27,189 nt of DNA. Source: XYB1-FULL-44-23 sp964441445 (lineage in GTDB: Bacteria > Patescibacteriota > Microgenomatia > CAZETR01 > Amesbacteraceae). Location: NCBI GenBank assembly GCA_964441445.1, contig CAYTYO010000011.1:1-27189 (forward strand). Reading direction: 5' to 3'. The translations under genes and the position numbers were made by a program. This document shows, one piece after another, positions 1 to 7,185 of this stretch (position 1 is the first letter of the stretch; every line of letters begins with the position of its first letter). The notes below the pieces were generated by a model. That model worked only from the letters and a program-made list of their open reading frames with translations, searched no databases and had not been told where the DNA came from.

Positions 1-1
1 G

Positions 2-1165
2 GGTTTAATCGGCAGCCGCCGCATCAAGGTTAGCCCGTTGGCCCCCAAATCCCCCTCCACCTCCGAGATTATCCAGGCCTGCGTCAAGATGGCTCAAACC
101 AAAACCGGTGCCCTCATCGTCCTCCAGGGTAAGGACAAGTTGGACGAATTTGCCGAAGGCGGAATTACCCTCGATGGCAACATCTCCGAAGAAATCCTTT
201 TAAGCATTTTTGACCCCCACTCCGAAGGCCACGACGGCGCACTGCTAATTAGTAACAACCGTATCTACCGCTTCGGCACCCATCTGCCTTTAAGCAATAA
301 TTTCAAGGAAATCGGCAAACACGGCACCCGCCACAGTGCCGCTCTGGGTCTGGCCGAAAATACCGACGCGCTATCCATCGTCATTTCTGAAGAAAAGGGC
401 ACTATTTCCATCTGCCGTGACGGAAAAATGAAAAAGCTGGACAGTTTTTCGGATCTCGAAAAAGAACTGGATAAATTCATCAAAGAAAAATATCTCCCTA
501 AAAACCTGCCTCTCACCCGTCAAATTTTTACCCAAAACTCCCCCCTTAAAGTTTCTGCTCTAGCAAGTGCCGGCCTGATCTGGTTTTTTAGTGCCTACCA
601 GGCAGGCATTGTCACCAAGTCTTACACTGTTCCGGTTAACTTCACCAAACTGCCTGAAAATGTCCTCATTGAAAGCTCCAGTCCTAAAAATATCGTCATT
701 TCCGTAACAGGGCGCGGTGAGCTGGCTTTTTCCAACATTAATCCGGAAGATTTTCAGTTGGATCTGGAAGTATCCAATGTCAACAATGGTGTCAATAAAT
801 TTGATCTTAATCCGTCCCTGCTCAAACAACCGCTCAATTTAACCATTACTTCCATTGAACCCGGAACTATTCTGCTCACTGCTAAAAAATATTTCACTGC
901 CTTGGTTCCCATCCGCGTAAAAACCAAGGGTGAACCTGCAAGAGGTTACCGGGCTACAAACATAACCATCACCCCCGAAAGCCTGGAGCTCCTCGTACCC
1001 GAAACCTCATCTGCCCCGACTGAAATATTTACCGACCCAATTGACCTTTCCGGCCAGGAAGAATCTTTTGTCGTCCCGATCAAATTAGTTTTACCTGAAG
1101 GCATAAAGGCTGATAAACCCGAAAACTCCAGCGTAAACATTGCCGTCACGATCGAAAAAATCTAA
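2..1165 (+). CDS. Diadenylate cyclase (CdaA-type DAC domain) fused to YbbR/CdaR-like domains, 5' partial
   Basis: The protein should make c-di-AMP from two ATP on the cytoplasmic side and carry its YbbR regulatory part outside the membrane. The frame is open to the window edge, so the gene starts upstream; the TTG at 38 is not a credible start. Numbering from that TTG, the DAC domain spans about residues 8-140, with the DGA motif at 66-68 (preceded by HD as in CdaA) and GTRH at 96-99. A hydrophobic segment at about 170-190 is followed by two YbbR-like beta-rich repeats (about 196-280 and 285-375). In Firmicutes CdaA and CdaR are separate adjacent genes, so this is a fusion. The usual RHR motif reads RHS (Ser100). 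CdaA's usual N-terminal membrane helices would lie outside the window. The stop abuts the convergent gene's stop with no spacer. Domain calls are confident; activity is not. Confidence 0.85.
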   Translation, partial: GLIGSRRIKVSPLAPKSPSTSEIIQACVKMAQTKTGALIVLQGKDKLDEFAEGGITLDGNISEEILLSIFDPHSEGHDGALLISNNRIYRFGTHLPLSNNFKEIGKHGTRHSAALGLAENTDALSIVISEEKGTISICRDGKMKKLDSFSDLEKELDKFIKEKYLPKNLPLTRQIFTQNSPLKVSALASAGLIWFFSAYQAGIVTKSYTVPVNFTKLPENVLIESSSPKNIVISVTGRGELAFSNINPEDFQLDLEVSNVNNGVNKFDLNPSLLKQPLNLTITSIEPGTILLTAKKYFTALVPIRVKTKGEPARGYRATNITITPESLELLVPETSSAPTEIFTDPIDLSGQEESFVVPIKLVLPEGIKADKPENSSVNIAVTIEKI

Positions 1166-1465
1166 CTACTCCACTTCCCAGTACTTGTTCCTCTGCTGCG
1201 TCAACTTTCTTATTGTCCGGCACAACTGTCCTCCTACTACATTGTCCCTACAACATGCCGGCTGTTTATCCGTCCCGTGCAATTCGCACATATTCCCATC
1301 CAAAAAGGGACACCCGTTCTCCATCACATATCCATCCTCCAGATAGTACAACCTCGCTCCAGCTTCCCTCATCATCTCCGCCTCATCTGCAGAAAAATCA
1401 AATCTGATAATGTCGGTCGCCCGGCAACAGGCTGCATTACAATCCTGCAAGCATTCCACTCCCAT
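1166..1465 (-). CDS. YkgJ-like cysteine-cluster (putative metal-binding) small protein
   Basis: This 99-residue protein has nine cysteines (5, 9, 13, 14, 52, 60, 71, 72, 82). The opening CxxxCxxxCC, followed by CPFLxxxxC and a closing CC near a proline, matches the layout of the YkgJ / UPF0153 family, thought to bind iron or zinc through clustered Cys. No signal peptide or membrane segment is visible, so it is probably cytoplasmic. Its ATG follows the stop of the upstream 78-aa gene by one base, which makes co-transcription and translational coupling likely. It is last in the run that begins with trxA, consistent with a metal or redox theme, but no substrate can be named. The family call rests on Cys spacing alone. 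Confidence 0.7.
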   Translation of the reverse strand: MGVECLQDCNAACCRATDIIRFDFSADEAEMMREAGARLYYLEDGYVMENGCPFLDGNMCELHGTDKQPACCRDNVVGGQLCRTIRKLTQQRNKYWEVE

Positions 1466-1466
1466 A

Positions 1467-1703
1467 TTACTTATAACTCTCTTCTAAGCTCATCCCTGGC
1501 AAAAATGGCTGCGCCGGATTGTAAATATTTCCGCCTTCAGTTTTCACCAAATTCCCTACGGCTAATTGTCTCTCCAACGCTGCTTTCACCTCCGCCATGG
1601 ACAACCCCGTTTCTGAAGCGATATTTCCTATCACCTCTTCAGCTCTAGCTACCGGCGAAATAGCCTCTGCCACTCGTATTCCTATCCGGTTTCCGTTTTC
1701 CAT
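1467..1703 (-). CDS. Small hypothetical protein, possible winged-helix-like fold
   Basis: This is a 78-residue soluble protein that I do not recognise. The central part (about 20-60) reads as helix, turn, helix, ending in a short strand-like GNLVKTEGGNIYNP segment. That is the general pattern of a small winged-helix domain: helices, then a beta hairpin. The family is unproven. It starts nine bases after the SpoU methyltransferase stop and ends one base before the Cys-cluster gene. No Shine-Dalgarno sequence precedes its ATG. Position and tight spacing support it as a real gene of the same transcript. Confidence 0.6.
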   Translation of the reverse strand: MENGNRIGIRVAEAISPVARAEEVIGNIASETGLSMAEVKAALERQLAVGNLVKTEGGNIYNPAQPFLPGMSLEESYK

Positions 1704-1712
1704 GGAAAGAAA

Positions 1713-2243
1713 TTAGCACCTCAGCTGGAAAATTGCAACCGCGGTGCTCACAATCACATTTAATGACTTATTTACTCCCCACATCGGAATTTCCGCTATC
1801 AAGTCCGCTTCATCTAGTGCCTCAGGGCTCACACCGTCCGTTTCATGACCGACAACTACAGCTAAAGGTCCGTCTGTAATCATTGGTTTAACTTCCGTCA
1901 GCAAGATCGCGCGCTCATCCTGTTCCACTGCTACCACCTGAATACCAGGTATCTGTTTTCTTAAATCGGATATGGCGGATTTTGCGTCTGGAAAATATCG
2001 CCACGGCACCCACATCTCCGTCCCCACCGCAGCTTTATGAATTCGCGAAGACGGCGGTGTTTCGCTCCCGCCGCAAAGTATTACTTCCGTTGCGGCGACA
2101 GCCTCCGCTAACCTGAAAATCCCCCCGATATTATATGTGTCCAGCACGTTGTCTAAGATTATCCAAATCGGCCGGCGTTTAATTTGCGCCAATTCTTCCT
2201 CACTGGGTAAACTCACCCTCAACTGTTTAGCATCCAATCTCAT
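1713..2243 (-). CDS. SpoU/TrmH-family RNA 2'-O-methyltransferase
   Basis: Members of this SPOUT family methylate ribose 2'-OH groups of tRNA or rRNA using S-adenosylmethionine through a trefoil-knot fold. All three family motifs are visible: N38-IGGIF-R44 (motif 1), VVVGHETDG around 129-137 (motif 2) and IPMWGVNKSLNV at 152-163 (motif 3). The usual Gly-x-x-(Glu/Ser)-Ser-Leu-Asn of motif 3 has Lys159. At 176 residues it is a minimal catalytic domain with no N-terminal RNA-binding extension, as in TrmL or short TrmH proteins. A GGTGAT sequence complementary to the 16S rRNA tail lies just before the ATG. The target nucleotide cannot be told from sequence. Confidence 0.85.
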   Translation of the reverse strand: MRLDAKQLRVSLPSEEELAQIKRRPIWIILDNVLDTYNIGGIFRLAEAVAATEVILCGGSETPPSSRIHKAAVGTEMWVPWRYFPDAKSAISDLRKQIPGIQVVAVEQDERAILLTEVKPMITDGPLAVVVGHETDGVSPEALDEADLIAEIPMWGVNKSLNVIVSTAVAIFQLRC

Positions 2244-2260
2244 ATATCACCCGTATTTTA

Positions 2261-3166
2261 TTACAATACCGCGTCCACTGTTGCTTTCATATCGGCGTAG
2301 CTGTACGCTCCGCCGAAGAATTTGTCATTTACGTAAAATCCCGGCGTTCCGCCCACACCGATTGACCTCGCCAGATCCGTGTCTTCTGAAATTCTCGTGT
2401 CATATTTTCCGCTTTCCAGGCAACTCTTTAGGAATGAAGAGTCAATTTCACTTTTCAAAAATTCTGCCAGTGTTCCTGCATTAGCTACGTCATTCTTAAC
2501 CGTATCGTTTAACATGTTATACCCTTCCATCGAATACAACTTGTCATGAACTTGCCAAAATTTACCTTTTTCATGAGCACAATACAAAGCCTTCATCCCC
2601 AACTCTCCGTTTCCGTGTCCCGGCGAATACAATTGCACCATCGAAGCTTTTCCGGCATCCACCAGTTTTTTCATCTCCTCAACCGGTGCCAAATACGTCC
2701 CGCCGTCAGCTTTTAATACAAACTGCGTCCCCATCTGGCGGCTTAATTCGGAATTTTTTCCGGCCGCAGCGTGACAATACGGACAACTGGGATCGGCAAC
2801 TTCCACAAACAATACTTTCTTATTAGCGTCCCCGAACTTAATCACGTTTTTAGAAAACAGCGCCTTTATCGTCTCCAAATCAGCTTTTGCCGGTTCAGCC
2901 TGTTGCTGTTGGGTACCGGTCCCGGCTTGTTGATTAGCTGTAGTGGTAGGAGTCAAAGCCGCCTTTTCTAAATAAGTAACCTTGCTCCACAAAGATCCCA
3001 ACGCAAAAGACATCACAATCACTAAAACCATTAATACGGGAGAAACTTTTTCTACCCAACTTTTCCGTTCCGGAGCCTGCCACATTTGATTTTGAACTTC
3101 ATACCGCGGCTGCTCATAATTATCCACTTTTGCAAATCTACCGCCTGATCCTCTCATTGCTGCCAT
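2261..3166 (-). CDS. Membrane-anchored DsbA-like thiol-disulfide oxidoreductase
   Basis: Predicted to oxidise or shuffle disulfides in proteins outside the membrane. From the ATG at 3166 the protein has 301 residues: a short cytoplasmic stretch, one transmembrane helix at about 41-60, a Gln/Thr-rich linker, then a thioredoxin-fold domain of the DSBA/DsbG type. The active site CPYC is at 128-131, and the GTPGFYV segment near the C-terminus holds the cis-proline typical of the fold. Two further Cys (ALYC and LKSC) lie in the helical insertion. An in-frame ATG at 3220 would add 18 residues but lies upstream of a good promoter and inside a palindrome, so I prefer 3166; 3157 is also possible. It follows trxB and a probable operator, and precedes the SpoU gene. 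Confidence 0.85.
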   Translation of the reverse strand: MAAMRGSGGRFAKVDNYEQPRYEVQNQMWQAPERKSWVEKVSPVLMVLVIVMSFALGSLWSKVTYLEKAALTPTTTANQQAGTGTQQQQAEPAKADLETIKALFSKNVIKFGDANKKVLFVEVADPSCPYCHAAAGKNSELSRQMGTQFVLKADGGTYLAPVEEMKKLVDAGKASMVQLYSPGHGNGELGMKALYCAHEKGKFWQVHDKLYSMEGYNMLNDTVKNDVANAGTLAEFLKSEIDSSFLKSCLESGKYDTRISEDTDLARSIGVGGTPGFYVNDKFFGGAYSYADMKATVDAVL

Positions 3167-3173
3167 GCTGGTT

Positions 3174-3202
3174 AATATATGCAAAAGCCTTTGGTATTTC
3201 AA
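3174..3202 (-). promoter_or_regulatory. Sigma70-like promoter of the DsbA-like gene
   Basis: On the minus strand, -35 TTGAAA (3202-3197) and -10 TATATT (3179-3174) are separated by exactly 17 bases. The expected start of transcription, about 3167, is one base before the ATG at 3166, so the mRNA should be leaderless. Confidence 0.65.
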
Positions 3203-3219
3203 GTACCAGTTTGTCCTCA

Positions 3220-3241
3220 TGTGTAAAGTTGACTTTACACA
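3220..3241. promoter_or_regulatory. 22-bp perfect inverted repeat, probable operator
   Basis: Arms TGTGTAAAGT and ACTTTACACA are perfect reverse complements around a central TG. The repeat lies between the trxB stop and the -35 of the DsbA-like gene. Its centre is about 63 bases upstream of the predicted transcription start, a spacing typical of activator sites. No T-run follows on either strand, so it is not an intrinsic terminator. Confidence 0.65.
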
Positions 3242-3247
3242 CGCACA

Positions 3248-4201
3248 TTACTCATTCTCTTCCAGCCACTTCTCCGCTTCCAGTGCAGCTTCACATCCGT
3301 ATCCTGCCGCTGTAATTGCCTGTTTATAATGCAAGTCATGCACATCTCCCGCTACCAACACTCCCGGTACCGATGTCATCATGCTGTATTTCATCCCGAT
3401 CACTTCTCCGGCTTCATTTTTAATTTCCCCGCTTTTTCTCTTCTTCACAAATCCCTTTTCATCCAATTCAATTTTCCCCGCAAACATCTTTGTCGCAGGC
3501 TGGTGTCCGATGGCTACAAATACTCCGTCCACAGCCATTTTTTCTCCGTTCTTGAATACCACCCCTTCCACTTTATTATCTCCCGTAATCTCTGCTATTT
3601 CCGTATTCCATTTCACTTTAATATTTGCATGATTTAAGACTCTTTCCTGCATTATCTTGCTGGCCCTGAAAGCATCCCGCCGGTGCACCAGAGTTACTTC
3701 GCTGGCAAATTTAGAAAGTACCAGTGCCTCTTCCATTGCCGCATCTCCCCCGCCCGCCACAATTACTCTTTTCCCTTTAAAAAATGCCGCATCGCACGTC
3801 GCGCACGACGAAACTCCCCGACCGATTAGCCGCTGCTCAGACGGCAAACCCAGCCAGTTAAATTCGGCTCCTGTCGCAATAATTATTACTTTACCCTCGT
3901 AAGTCGAATCTTCCGTACTGACTGTAAACGGCCTTTTCTCGGTTTGGATTTTGACCGCGTTAGCATCGACCATTACCACTCCGAACTTTTCTGCCTGTTT
4001 CCGCATCGCTGTCATTAAATCGGGTCCCTGTATTCCGTCGGGAAAACCCGGGAAATTTTCAACCAGTGTCGTTTGCATCAGCTGACCACCCCATTTACTT
4101 CCGGCAATACACACGGTCTTCAAATCAGCCCTGGAGGCATAAATCCCGGCCGTTAGTCCGGCCGGTCCGCTGCCGATAATGATTACATCAAATATATCCA
4201 T
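3248..4201 (-). CDS. trxB: Thioredoxin reductase (NADPH, FAD)
   Basis: Reduces thioredoxin with NADPH through FAD and a redox-active disulfide in the cytoplasm. The 317-residue length fits the low-molecular-weight family. Visible are the FAD-binding GSGPAG at 10-15, the active-site CATC at 133-136, the second nucleotide-binding GGGDAAMEEA at about 150-159, the HRRDxFR signature at 173-179 (basic residues that select NADPH over NADH), and the C-terminal GDV FAD motif. Its partner thioredoxin lies upstream at 5850-6167 in the same run, separated by the epimerase and a secreted four-Cys protein. The 39-base gap to the preceding gene may hold a weak promoter (TGGAAA, 17 bases, TAAATT). Confidence 0.95.
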   Translation of the reverse strand: MDIFDVIIIGSGPAGLTAGIYASRADLKTVCIAGSKWGGQLMQTTLVENFPGFPDGIQGPDLMTAMRKQAEKFGVVMVDANAVKIQTEKRPFTVSTEDSTYEGKVIIIATGAEFNWLGLPSEQRLIGRGVSSCATCDAAFFKGKRVIVAGGGDAAMEEALVLSKFASEVTLVHRRDAFRASKIMQERVLNHANIKVKWNTEIAEITGDNKVEGVVFKNGEKMAVDGVFVAIGHQPATKMFAGKIELDEKGFVKKRKSGEIKNEAGEVIGMKYSMMTSVPGVLVAGDVHDLHYKQAITAAGYGCEAALEAEKWLEENE

Positions 4202-4240
4202 CTGCTAAAAGAATTTACTTCTTTCTCCGCCATTTTTCCA

Positions 4241-4732
4241 CTACCAGCCTGCTGTCTGCAAAGCTTGTACCACCAATCCAATGATTAAACTGTCTTCAGA
4301 AACTTCGTATTCGCAACTGCTTATCTTCTCTTCTTTCCCGTCCACAACAAATATGTAAGTCACTTCCATCCCGTCATACGCGGTTGGACACAAGCCTGTG
4401 AATTTTTTAAGTTTGAGCATTTCCACATTCTTCTTTGTTATCTCTCCACTCAACTTCTCCGCATCTTCAGAAACCATTTTTGCGATCTCTCCCGTTCCGG
4501 CTTTTGTCATCTTTCCATCCCGATAAATTGTAATTTTATCTCCGCACACTCTATTTCCTGGACACAATCCCCCGGATCTTTCTACCGTTGCCATAACGTC
4601 GCTGCTGATTGCTTCTTCCTCTGTAACCGTCTCCTTAACTACCGTCTCTGTTTTTTTATCTCCCGCATTTATTGCCATGTACCCAACAAATACTACTCCT
4701 GCTATAAAAACCGCCAACCATATCTTCTTCAT
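4241..4732 (-). CDS. Secreted or membrane-tethered four-cysteine protein of unknown function
   Basis: The 163-residue protein opens with a lysine pair and a hydrophobic stretch (about 4-22), a signal peptide or single N-terminal anchor, then a Lys/Glu/Thr-rich linker. The exported part has exactly four cysteines: C57 and C63 in GGLCPGNRVCGDKITIYRDGK, C115 in FTGLCPTAYDG and C140 in ISSCEYEV. The GLCP motif occurs twice, suggesting paired loops. An even number of Cys in an exported protein, between thioredoxin and a DsbA-like gene, suggests structural disulfides and makes it a candidate client of the DsbA-like protein; that is inference. I do not recognise the family. It lies 14 bases downstream of wecB. 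Confidence 0.75.
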   Translation of the reverse strand: MKKIWLAVFIAGVVFVGYMAINAGDKKTETVVKETVTEEEAISSDVMATVERSGGLCPGNRVCGDKITIYRDGKMTKAGTGEIAKMVSEDAEKLSGEITKKNVEMLKLKKFTGLCPTAYDGMEVTYIFVVDGKEEKISSCEYEVSEDSLIIGLVVQALQTAGW

Positions 4733-4746
4733 ATATAAATATTATC

Positions 4747-5844
4747 TCAAACTAACCTGTTTTTCATGAAACGGTATTTACTCTCTGTCATTTTTAACTT
4801 TTCTATCACCCTGCCCGCTGCTTTTCCGTCCCAATATTTAGGCACTTCCCCCTTTTTATACTTTCCTTCCAATACTTCTCTTATTTTTTCTTCCGTTAAT
4901 TTTTCGTCACTCCCGACAAGCGTATTAGTACCCACAGTCACAGTAACCGGCCGTTCAGTCTCTTCCCGCAATGTCAGACACGGCACCCCCCACCAGGTCG
5001 TCTCATCCTGCACCCCACCGCTATCTGTCATTACAAACGCCGCATCAGATTGGGCTTTTTGCATTTCCAAATACTCCAATGGAGTTATCATTTGTACCCG
5101 CGGGTGGAACTTCACCCCGCTCTCACTTATTTTCTTTGCTGTTCGCGGGTGCACCGGAAAAACTACCGGTAAATATTTTTTCGCCGTCATGTTTATCGTG
5201 TTGATGAACTTAGCAAATATTTCCGGCTTATTAACATTCTCAATTCTGTGAAACGTGCACAACACATACTTCTGCCTTTCTCCCACCCCCGTTTGCTTCT
5301 TAATTTTTTCCAGGTTAGCGACCAGTGTATCAACCATTACATTTCCCACCAGATATACTCTATCCCGCTTTCCTTCTTTCCTTAAATTTTCCACCCCGCT
5401 CGGCTCGCTGGCCAACCACACATCACTCAAACTGTCCGCGATAGTTCGGTTGATTTCTTCCGGCATTTCCCAGTTACCCGATCTCAATCCCGCTTCTACA
5501 TGGGCAACCGTCATCCCCCTGGCCTTACCGACAATTGCTCCGGCCGCAACAGGCAGTGAATCACCAATTACCACCACCCATCTTTCCGGCATGTCAGCCA
5601 ATACTTCATTTATTTTAGGAATCAGTCTTCCGATCTGGTCATCAAACAGGCCCCCCGATATCCCCAAATTTACATCGGGCTTGGGAATATCCAGATCCCG
5701 AAAAAACCCGCCTGACATTTCTTCATCGAAATGCTGCCCCGTATGCACGATTTTAATATCGATATCTTTTTCGCGGCAGCCATGGACCAAAGCCGCCAAT
5801 TTTACAAAGTTTGGTCTTGTCCCCACTATAGCCACCAAATCCAT
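4747..5844 (-). CDS. wecB: UDP-N-acetylglucosamine 2-epimerase (non-hydrolysing)
   Basis: Interconverts UDP-GlcNAc and UDP-ManNAc, supplying ManNAc for surface polysaccharide. The 365-residue length fits the family. Conserved points are GTRPNFVK from residue 8, HTGQH at 34-38, GDS at 94-96, HVEAGLRS at 115-122, EEINR at 129-133, FHRIEN at 198-203, HPRT at 232-235, DSGGVQDE at 274-281 and the REETERP loop at 293-299, which carries residues that hold the UDP and allosteric sites. It sits five bases after the thioredoxin stop, an odd place for a sugar enzyme. A weak GGAG lies ten bases before its ATG. Other sugar specificities in the family cannot be fully excluded. Confidence 0.93.
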   Translation of the reverse strand: MDLVAIVGTRPNFVKLAALVHGCREKDIDIKIVHTGQHFDEEMSGGFFRDLDIPKPDVNLGISGGLFDDQIGRLIPKINEVLADMPERWVVVIGDSLPVAAGAIVGKARGMTVAHVEAGLRSGNWEMPEEINRTIADSLSDVWLASEPSGVENLRKEGKRDRVYLVGNVMVDTLVANLEKIKKQTGVGERQKYVLCTFHRIENVNKPEIFAKFINTINMTAKKYLPVVFPVHPRTAKKISESGVKFHPRVQMITPLEYLEMQKAQSDAAFVMTDSGGVQDETTWWGVPCLTLREETERPVTVTVGTNTLVGSDEKLTEEKIREVLEGKYKKGEVPKYWDGKAAGRVIEKLKMTESKYRFMKNRLV

Positions 5845-5849
5845 TTACT

Positions 5850-6167
5850 CTAAACTCCTGCTTTAGCCAGCAACTGCACGTATCCCGGTTTGCCTGCAAA
5901 ACCGACTTGCCTGCCCACTTCTACACCATCCTTAAACAAAATTACTGTCGGTATACTCATTACGCCGTATTTACCGGCCACTTCCGGCTCCGCATCCACA
6001 TCAACTTTACCCACAAGCACTTTCCCTGCATATTCTTCAGCGAGATCCTCAATTACCGGCCCGGCCATTTTGCACGGAGTACACCATTCTGCCCAAAAAT
6101 CTACCAAAGCCAAACCGCCTTTTACCTTTTCGTCAAAATCTTGTACTGTTAATTTTACTGCTGCCAT
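5850..6167 (-). CDS. trxA: Thioredoxin with WCTPC active site
   Basis: Cytoplasmic protein-disulfide reductase recycled by the trxB product. From the ATG at 6167 it has 105 residues. The active site is W28-C-T-P-C32, with Thr where most thioredoxins have Gly; this variant occurs naturally in the family. The cis-Pro73 in SIPT and the DFWAEWC and DVD signatures are intact. A TTG at 6179 would add four residues, but it lies upstream of the predicted transcription start (about 6176), so the ATG is preferred. It heads a run of trxA, wecB, four-Cys protein and trxB. Confidence 0.95.
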   Translation of the reverse strand: MAAVKLTVQDFDEKVKGGLALVDFWAEWCTPCKMAGPVIEDLAEEYAGKVLVGKVDVDAEPEVAGKYGVMSIPTVILFKDGVEVGRQVGFAGKPGYVQLLAKAGV

Positions 6168-6182
6168 AAATATTCTCAACAG

Positions 6183-6211
6183 ATAATATAACCTAATTCA
6201 TCCCCTGGCAA
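6183..6211 (-). promoter_or_regulatory. Sigma70-like promoter of trxA
   Basis: Minus strand -35 TTGCCA (6211-6206), 17-base spacer, -10 TATTAT (6188-6183). The predicted start near 6176 gives a leader of only about nine bases with no Shine-Dalgarno sequence. The promoter overlaps the 3' end of the upstream membrane-protein gene. Confidence 0.6.
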
Positions 6212-6761
6212 GTGTGCTCCACTGCCATATCAGTGCGGCAACCCAAGCAGCCACAAGACCCTTGTGCTCCGCTTCTTCAAATTTCCTCGCAAATAACCAA
6301 TACCAAGTGTGATAGTTCCTATCAGCCAAAATTTCCGAAAGCAGTCGGACTGAAAATCCCAAGGCCGTGCCGGCAGCCAAAGTACTCGCTCCGGACAATG
6401 TCAGCCACAGTCCTACCCCTGTCATCACAAAGGCAGTTAAAATATTGCGGATCGGTAATTTAGTTCTTTCGGCTTCCGTTTGTTTGAGAATTCCCCACGC
6501 ATTGCGCCAGTTCTTTGCCCCTATCTCCGCCCGCACCCGCTGACAGGTTAACTCCTGTGGATTGCACATCGTTGCATAAAATAAATGATCCGCTTCGGCA
6601 AGCAGCCATCCAATCACCCACCCTACCACCAAAAACAAATCACTCGACCATACAGCTCCCAAATACCCTGACTGTAAATGTTTATATACCCGCACACCGA
6701 TCAGCAAACCAATTGGTAAAACTCGCCACCACCAAACCGTCGCAACCAGAATTTTCTTCAT
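6198..6761 (-). CDS. Multi-pass membrane protein of unknown function
   Basis: From the ATG at 6761 this is a 187-residue protein with about four hydrophobic segments: near the N-terminus (WWWRVLPIGLLIGV), at about 40-58 (DLFLVVGWVIGWLLA), at about 105-135 (ILTAFVMTGVGLWLTL and the alanine-rich stretch after it) and near the C-terminus (LVAAWVAALIW). The loop between the second and third segments is charged and carries two Cys. I do not recognise a family. Alternative ATGs at 6770 and 6767 are in frame, but 6761 lies just after the predicted transcription start. It precedes trxA and may be transcribed separately because trxA has its own promoter. Confidence 0.7.
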   Translation of the reverse strand: MKKILVATVWWWRVLPIGLLIGVRVYKHLQSGYLGAVWSSDLFLVVGWVIGWLLAEADHLFYATMCNPQELTCQRVRAEIGAKNWRNAWGILKQTEAERTKLPIRNILTAFVMTGVGLWLTLSGASTLAAGTALGFSVRLLSEILADRNYHTWYWLFARKFEEAEHKGLVAAWVAALIWQWSTLARG

Positions 6762-6770
6762 TACCATCAT

Positions 6771-6799
6771 AGTATGACCAATAGTCCAATTCTTGTCAA
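6771..6799 (-). promoter_or_regulatory. Promoter of the membrane-protein gene
   Basis: Consensus -35 TTGACA (6799-6794), 17-base spacer and a weaker -10 CATACT (6776-6771) on the minus strand. Transcription would start near 6764, three bases before the ATG at 6761. Confidence 0.5.
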
Positions 6800-6865
6800 A
6801 ATATTCGAAAGAAATTAGACTTCTCCCTTTTCGTGTAGCCGCATTCGCACCTCATACCATCTCTT

Positions 6866-7141
6866 TTACTTCCCGTTTTGTTTATTCTCTTTTTTTAACT
6901 GCCCCAGCTTCCACATGAACAATGCCCCTTTGTTATCCGCATTGGAATCAATTACAAACGACCGGCATTTTTCTAATAACGCTCTGTCCGTTTCTTTGGC
7001 CAATTTTATATACAGCGCCTTATGCCTCTCGTCGGCAAGTTCCATGGCCAACCGATAGCCAAAATCCTGGTATTCCCGCGACACATATTTATTTTTCTCT
7101 CCCCCCTGCTTATCATCCAACAATTGCTTCAGCGATTTCAT
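6866..7141 (-). CDS. Small charged hypothetical protein
   Basis: A 91-residue protein rich in Lys, Glu and Asp, with a QDFGYRLAMELADERHKALYI segment followed by LAKETDRALLEKC and FVIDSNADNKGALFMWKLG. It reads as mostly helical, with a strongly basic, Lys/Asn-rich C-terminus and no membrane segment or signal. I do not recognise a named family. It is supported as a real gene by a perfect TATAAT placed nine bases before the ATG and by ordinary amino-acid composition. Its promoter region overlaps the end of the pseudo-metallophosphoesterase gene. Confidence 0.65.
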   Translation of the reverse strand: MKSLKQLLDDKQGGEKNKYVSREYQDFGYRLAMELADERHKALYIKLAKETDRALLEKCRSFVIDSNADNKGALFMWKLGQLKKENKQNGK

Positions 7142-7150
7142 TTTAGAGCC

Positions 7151-7156
7151 ATTATA
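7151..7156 (-). promoter_or_regulatory. -10 element of the 91-aa gene
   Basis: A perfect TATAAT (7156-7151, minus strand) lies nine bases before the ATG at 7141, predicting a three-base leader. The -35 position, GTCACC, is poor and overlaps the 13-bp palindrome at 7173-7185. Confidence 0.5.
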
Positions 7157-7172
7157 GCTTCTCCCGAATTAG

Positions 7173-7185
7173 AGGTGACTCACCT
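7173..7185. promoter_or_regulatory. 13-bp palindrome overlapping a stop codon and a -35 region
   Basis: AGGTGA and TCACCT are perfect reverse complements around one central base. The repeat contains the TGA stop of the 7180-8268 gene and covers the -35 position for the 91-aa gene, where a repressor could act. It is short, so chance cannot be excluded. Confidence 0.35.

Noticed and set aside
38..40. TTG as start of the cyclase fusion
   Set aside because: The same frame is open from base 2 and a CdaA-type protein needs N-terminal membrane helices, so the gene starts before the window.
1277..1648. 123-aa + strand reading frame over the Cys-cluster and 78-aa genes
   Set aside because: Antisense to two tightly spaced genes with better features; composition is that of reverse-complement coding DNA.
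3167..3220. Upstream ATG at 3220 for the DsbA-like gene
   Set aside because: It overlaps the palindrome and lies upstream of a strong -35/-10 pair whose start point falls at 3167.
3220..3241. The palindrome as an intrinsic terminator for trxB
   Set aside because: The stem is AT-rich and no T-run follows on the minus strand.
4766..5251. 161-aa + strand reading frame antisense to wecB
   Set aside because: Mirror of a clear epimerase gene with low-complexity Ser/Thr/Pro-rich composition and no family features.
5255..5866. 203-aa + strand reading frame antisense to wecB
   Set aside because: Also a shadow of the epimerase coding strand; no domain or start signal.
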